From the NCBI RefSeq assembly GCF_023721835.1, contig NZ_JAMKFE010000014.1:95472-159471 (forward strand): DNA of 64,000 nt, read 5' to 3'. The translations under genes and the position numbers were made by a program. Below are positions 62,001 through 64,000 of this stretch, one piece after another. The stretch's first letter is position 1, and every line of letters begins with the position of its first letter. The DNA is from Caldimonas mangrovi (GTDB lineage: Bacteria; Pseudomonadota; Gammaproteobacteria; Burkholderiales; Burkholderiaceae_C). Below the pieces are notes generated by a model. That model did not search any database and was not told where the DNA came from. It saw nothing but the letters and a program-made list of their open reading frames with translations.

Positions 62001-63134
62001 GTGACTGAGCAGAACTGGATGGAGGCTCTCGAGCCGACCATCTACTGCGTGAACCCCGCCGGAGCGTTCGAGGCCAGCCAGGAGCGGCTGAACGGTGCCT
62101 TGGCGCAGGCGTTCGGTGCGACCCGCGAGGGTATCGACCGGATCTGCCTGCCCGAGTCGTTCCGCCCGATCTTCGGGACGGCCCTGAACCACCTGCGCAA
62201 CCGGGGGCTGAACCCGACCACCGACGTGGTCTGGTCGCTGAACCCGAGCGTGCAGGAGATCGGCAACCGGGTGCTGGTGCCGCACACGCACAACGATCGG
62301 AACAACAATCCGAACGCTGTCGACGTGCGGGACGCCGCCGGCGACAAGGACCGCACGCCCGGCTGGATGAGCTTGATCGGTCAGCGGCACGAGATGCCGC
62401 GGACCGTCGTGCTCCAGCCGGGTCAGCAGTTCGACCTCGCTCGGTGGGGCAACCAGCGCGTGTTCGTCAAGCGCTGCACGGAAAGCAGCGGCGTGACCGA
62501 GTTCCCGAACGTCGTCGGCCCCATCTCGGGGCAGGCGGTGGTGGACGCGGTCGCCCAGCTCCACGCTCGCAACGAACCGGTGCAGGTCCAGGCGGCGGTG
62601 CCGGAGACCGGCAACGGCTGGGACGGCTCGGCGCAGTTCTTCGCCAGCGATGGCAAGGACGGCGGCGTGCTCAGGCTGCTGGGTATCACCCGGCAGCTCG
62701 TCGACGCCCGCAACCACCACTTCGGCAACGAGGCGCCGGTGAAGATCAACCGGCGCATCCGGCGAGCGCTGCTGAAGGTCGCCCGCACCCTGGTCAACCA
62801 GGGACTGCGCGGTGCCTTCGGTATCGACTTCCGGGTCAGCGAGGACGGTGAGAACGGCTGGATCACGGAGTTCAACCTCCGTGTGAACGGCAGCACCTTC
62901 CCGCTGCTCATCATGCTGCTCCTCGGCAAGAGCAACATGTGCTGCGTGCGAGAGATCCAGGTCCACGAGGACCTCTCGCTGGAGCGCGCGCTCGAGTTCG
63001 TCGAGGACGCCGACGGGGTGGCCTACCACTTCGGCTTCTGGCAGACGCAGCACAGGCTCGGTGTCGTCATGTTCGACGACAACGCCGCCTCGCGTCTGGA
63101 GGAGCTGAGGGACCGGCTGACCCTCGGCGTCTAG
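62001..63134 (+). CDS. ATP-grasp fold protein, unknown substrate
   Basis: A 377-aa protein with an ATP-grasp domain in the second half: nucleotide Lys K157 in FVKRCTESSG, the adenine-strand region VQVQAAVPETG, and metal-binding GAFGIDFRVS (272-280) with E290 and N292 in ITEFNLRVNGST. ATP-grasp enzymes join a carboxylate to an amine or thiol through an acyl-phosphate. The N-terminal 130 residues (IYCVNPAGAFEASQERL) I cannot place; they may hold the acceptor site. GTG 62001 has a distant AAAGGA. Codon use is foreign. With the upstream transporter it suggests synthesis and export of a ligase product. Confidence 0.8.
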   Translation: MTEQNWMEALEPTIYCVNPAGAFEASQERLNGALAQAFGATREGIDRICLPESFRPIFGTALNHLRNRGLNPTTDVVWSLNPSVQEIGNRVLVPHTHNDRNNNPNAVDVRDAAGDKDRTPGWMSLIGQRHEMPRTVVLQPGQQFDLARWGNQRVFVKRCTESSGVTEFPNVVGPISGQAVVDAVAQLHARNEPVQVQAAVPETGNGWDGSAQFFASDGKDGGVLRLLGITRQLVDARNHHFGNEAPVKINRRIRRALLKVARTLVNQGLRGAFGIDFRVSEDGENGWITEFNLRVNGSTFPLLIMLLLGKSNMCCVREIQVHEDLSLERALEFVEDADGVAYHFGFWQTQHRLGVVMFDDNAASRLEELRDRLTLGV

Positions 63135-63457
63135 TCACGCTGCGTCGTCTTCGACGACACGGCTGACTGACAGGGTGTGAACGGCACGACACCCTGCGGC
63201 AGGAGTCTCGACTCCTTGCCGTAGGGTTCGTGTCGTTCCACTCTCGGGTGAAGTTCACAGTTCGATACGCAAGTTCGTTCGTTCGAGCCCGGCCCCGGGG
63301 GGTAGGCGTGTTCACACACGCCTCCTCCCGGGTTCTTCTCTTTGGGCCCGTCATCTCTTGCGCCGCGCCTGCGGCGACCTATACCGCCTCGGACCCCTCG
63401 GATGTCTTATCGACGTCCATGAGGTCGACGTTCCCTGCTCACAGATCGGAGAGGTTC
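63135..63457. other. Hairpin-rich interval, no protein gene
   Basis: 323 bp with at least five hairpins. Right after the ATP-grasp stop: GTCGTC-TTC-GACGAC (63144-63158), CAGGGTGT / ACACCCTG (63171-63196) and CGGCAGGAGT / ACTCCTTGCCG (63197-63221). The large hairpin at 63297-63329 follows. A frame reading into the gene at 63458 runs through this but has no credible start. Confidence 0.7.
63297..63340 (+). terminator. Large hairpin with pyrimidine-rich tail
   Basis: AGGCGTGT, loop TCAC, ACACGCCT (63304-63323) with additional G-C pairs outward (GGGG / CCTCCC). TTCTTCTCTTT follows at 63333-63343. It may end the ATP-grasp transcript or act as an attenuator for the gene at 63458. Confidence 0.5.
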
Positions 63458-63877
63458 ATGTTCAGGACACTGGCCGCGTGGTGGCTCGCCCTGCGCGACA
63501 GCATCCGCCCGCGCCGGCAGACGCAGAGCGCTGCGGCGCCCCCTGCCTCGCAACAGGCCCTGTGGGAGCTGCTGGCTCAGATGAAGCGGCAGCCCGAAAC
63601 GTTCGATGTCCCGGACGTTCCGGAACTGCAGGCCTTGCTGGCAACGGGTCCCGCCGCACGCGCTGCGCTGGCGGCGTTGGCCAGCAGCAAGGAAGGAGAC
63701 GACAAGGAAGCGCTCAGGGCCACGCTCATGGGCGCGCTCGGCCCCTGGATGGACGCTCGTCACGAGGCCCAGGCCTACTGCGAGCAACGGTGCCAAGGCG
63801 CCTGCCTGTCCAGGGCAGCCGGCTGCCATGTCGCTCGGATCCAGCGCTGGTACGAGGACCTTCCCGAACCGGGCTAG
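63458..63877 (+). CDS. Small cysteine-containing hypothetical protein
   Basis: A 139-aa protein starting at ATG 63458 behind GGAGAGG. The N terminus FRTLAAWWLALRDSIRPRR is amphipathic; the middle is Ala/Leu-rich helical. The C-terminal YCEQRCQGACLSRAAGCHVARIQRW has four cysteines and one histidine in a short span and could bind a metal. Codon use is host-like, unlike the two genes before it. A strong terminator follows. No family recognised. Confidence 0.6.
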   Translation: MFRTLAAWWLALRDSIRPRRQTQSAAAPPASQQALWELLAQMKRQPETFDVPDVPELQALLATGPAARAALAALASSKEGDDKEALRATLMGALGPWMDARHEAQAYCEQRCQGACLSRAAGCHVARIQRWYEDLPEPG

Positions 63878-63916
63878 GGTGCGTGCCGGCGTTGTTCGAG
63901 CTTTCGGCCAGCGCAA

Positions 63917-63957
63917 GAAGCCGCGGAGATGCATGTCATCTCCGCGGCTTCCTTCTT
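63917..63957 (+). terminator. Rho-independent terminator, 14-bp stem
   Basis: GAAGCCGCGGAGAT (63917-63930), loop GCATGTC, ATCTCCGCGGCTTC (63938-63951), then CTTCTT. It lies 39 bp after the stop of the cysteine-containing protein. Confidence 0.85.
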
Positions 63958-64000
63958 GTGCAGATGAAAAACGGCACGCCGGGTGCGCGCGAGGGAAGCC

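Noticed and set aside
63275..63300. tRNA T-arm-like GTTCGAGCCC
   Set aside because: The flanking bases do not form the T stem, and no acceptor, D or anticodon stems are present.

Overview
The window is GC-rich, densely packed chromosomal DNA, most likely from a betaproteobacterium of the order Burkholderiales (Sphaerotilaceae or Comamonadaceae-like). The reasons are two orphan Bug-type receptors of the tripartite tricarboxylate transporter family, a Burkholderia-type trimeric porin, TRAP transport genes, many divergent LysR regulator pairs, and short dispersed repeats behind stop codons. No rRNA, tRNA, insertion sequence, integrase or CRISPR array was seen.

Layout. 0-2 kb: porin and Bug receptor. 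2-8 kb: a MocR regulator facing a dctPQM TRAP transporter and a degradative HMG-CoA reductase, read as mevalonate uptake and catabolism. 8-13 kb: small hypotheticals, a GcvA-like LysR with a divergent Bug receptor, an orphan branched-chain-type binding protein and N-formylglutamate amidohydrolase. 13-18.3 kb: RibD-like reductase, LysE exporter, AhpD-like protein, a possible cysteine peptidase, thiolase, a 66-bp tandem repeat and ferredoxin-NADP reductase. 18.5-24.8 kb: hybrid histidine kinase, GRDP-like protein, AbrB-type membrane protein, MOSC protein overlapping a tungstate-binding-like protein, and a small membrane protein. 25-29 kb: GTP-dependent PEP carboxykinase and a secreted subtilase. 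29-36.8 kb: two paralogous small proteins, LysR, an ArgP/ArgO-like pair, a DMT exporter, PhoD, a small protein, TetR and a universal stress protein.

36.9-43.3 kb: a candidate structured small RNA, then a tight three-gene cassette of a divergent tryptophan-2,3-dioxygenase-like protein, a kynureninase-like class V PLP enzyme and a second, longer dioxygenase-superfamily protein. A LysR regulator and methylmalonate-semialdehyde dehydrogenase follow. 43.7-52.7 kb: an incomplete type IV secretion-like locus (VirB3, VirB2, VirB4, an exported coiled-coil protein, three tandem VirB6-like proteins and an exported CHAP protein) with no outer-membrane core genes. 53.2-60.3 kb: an RpiR-led operon for a general amino-acid ABC transporter, isoaspartyl peptidase and LysR.

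60.3-63.2 kb: a compositionally different segment with more CTC, CGT and GGT codons, GTG starts and long hairpins between genes. It carries a 10-TM DMT-like membrane protein and an ATP-grasp protein. A perfect 26-bp palindrome spans its putative promoter. Host-like sequence with a cysteine-rich small protein follows to the end.

The strongest candidates for undescribed biology are the dioxygenase/PLP/dioxygenase cassette, the ATP-grasp plus exporter segment, and the minimal type IV secretion-like locus. All functional statements come from reading the sequence; no database search was run.
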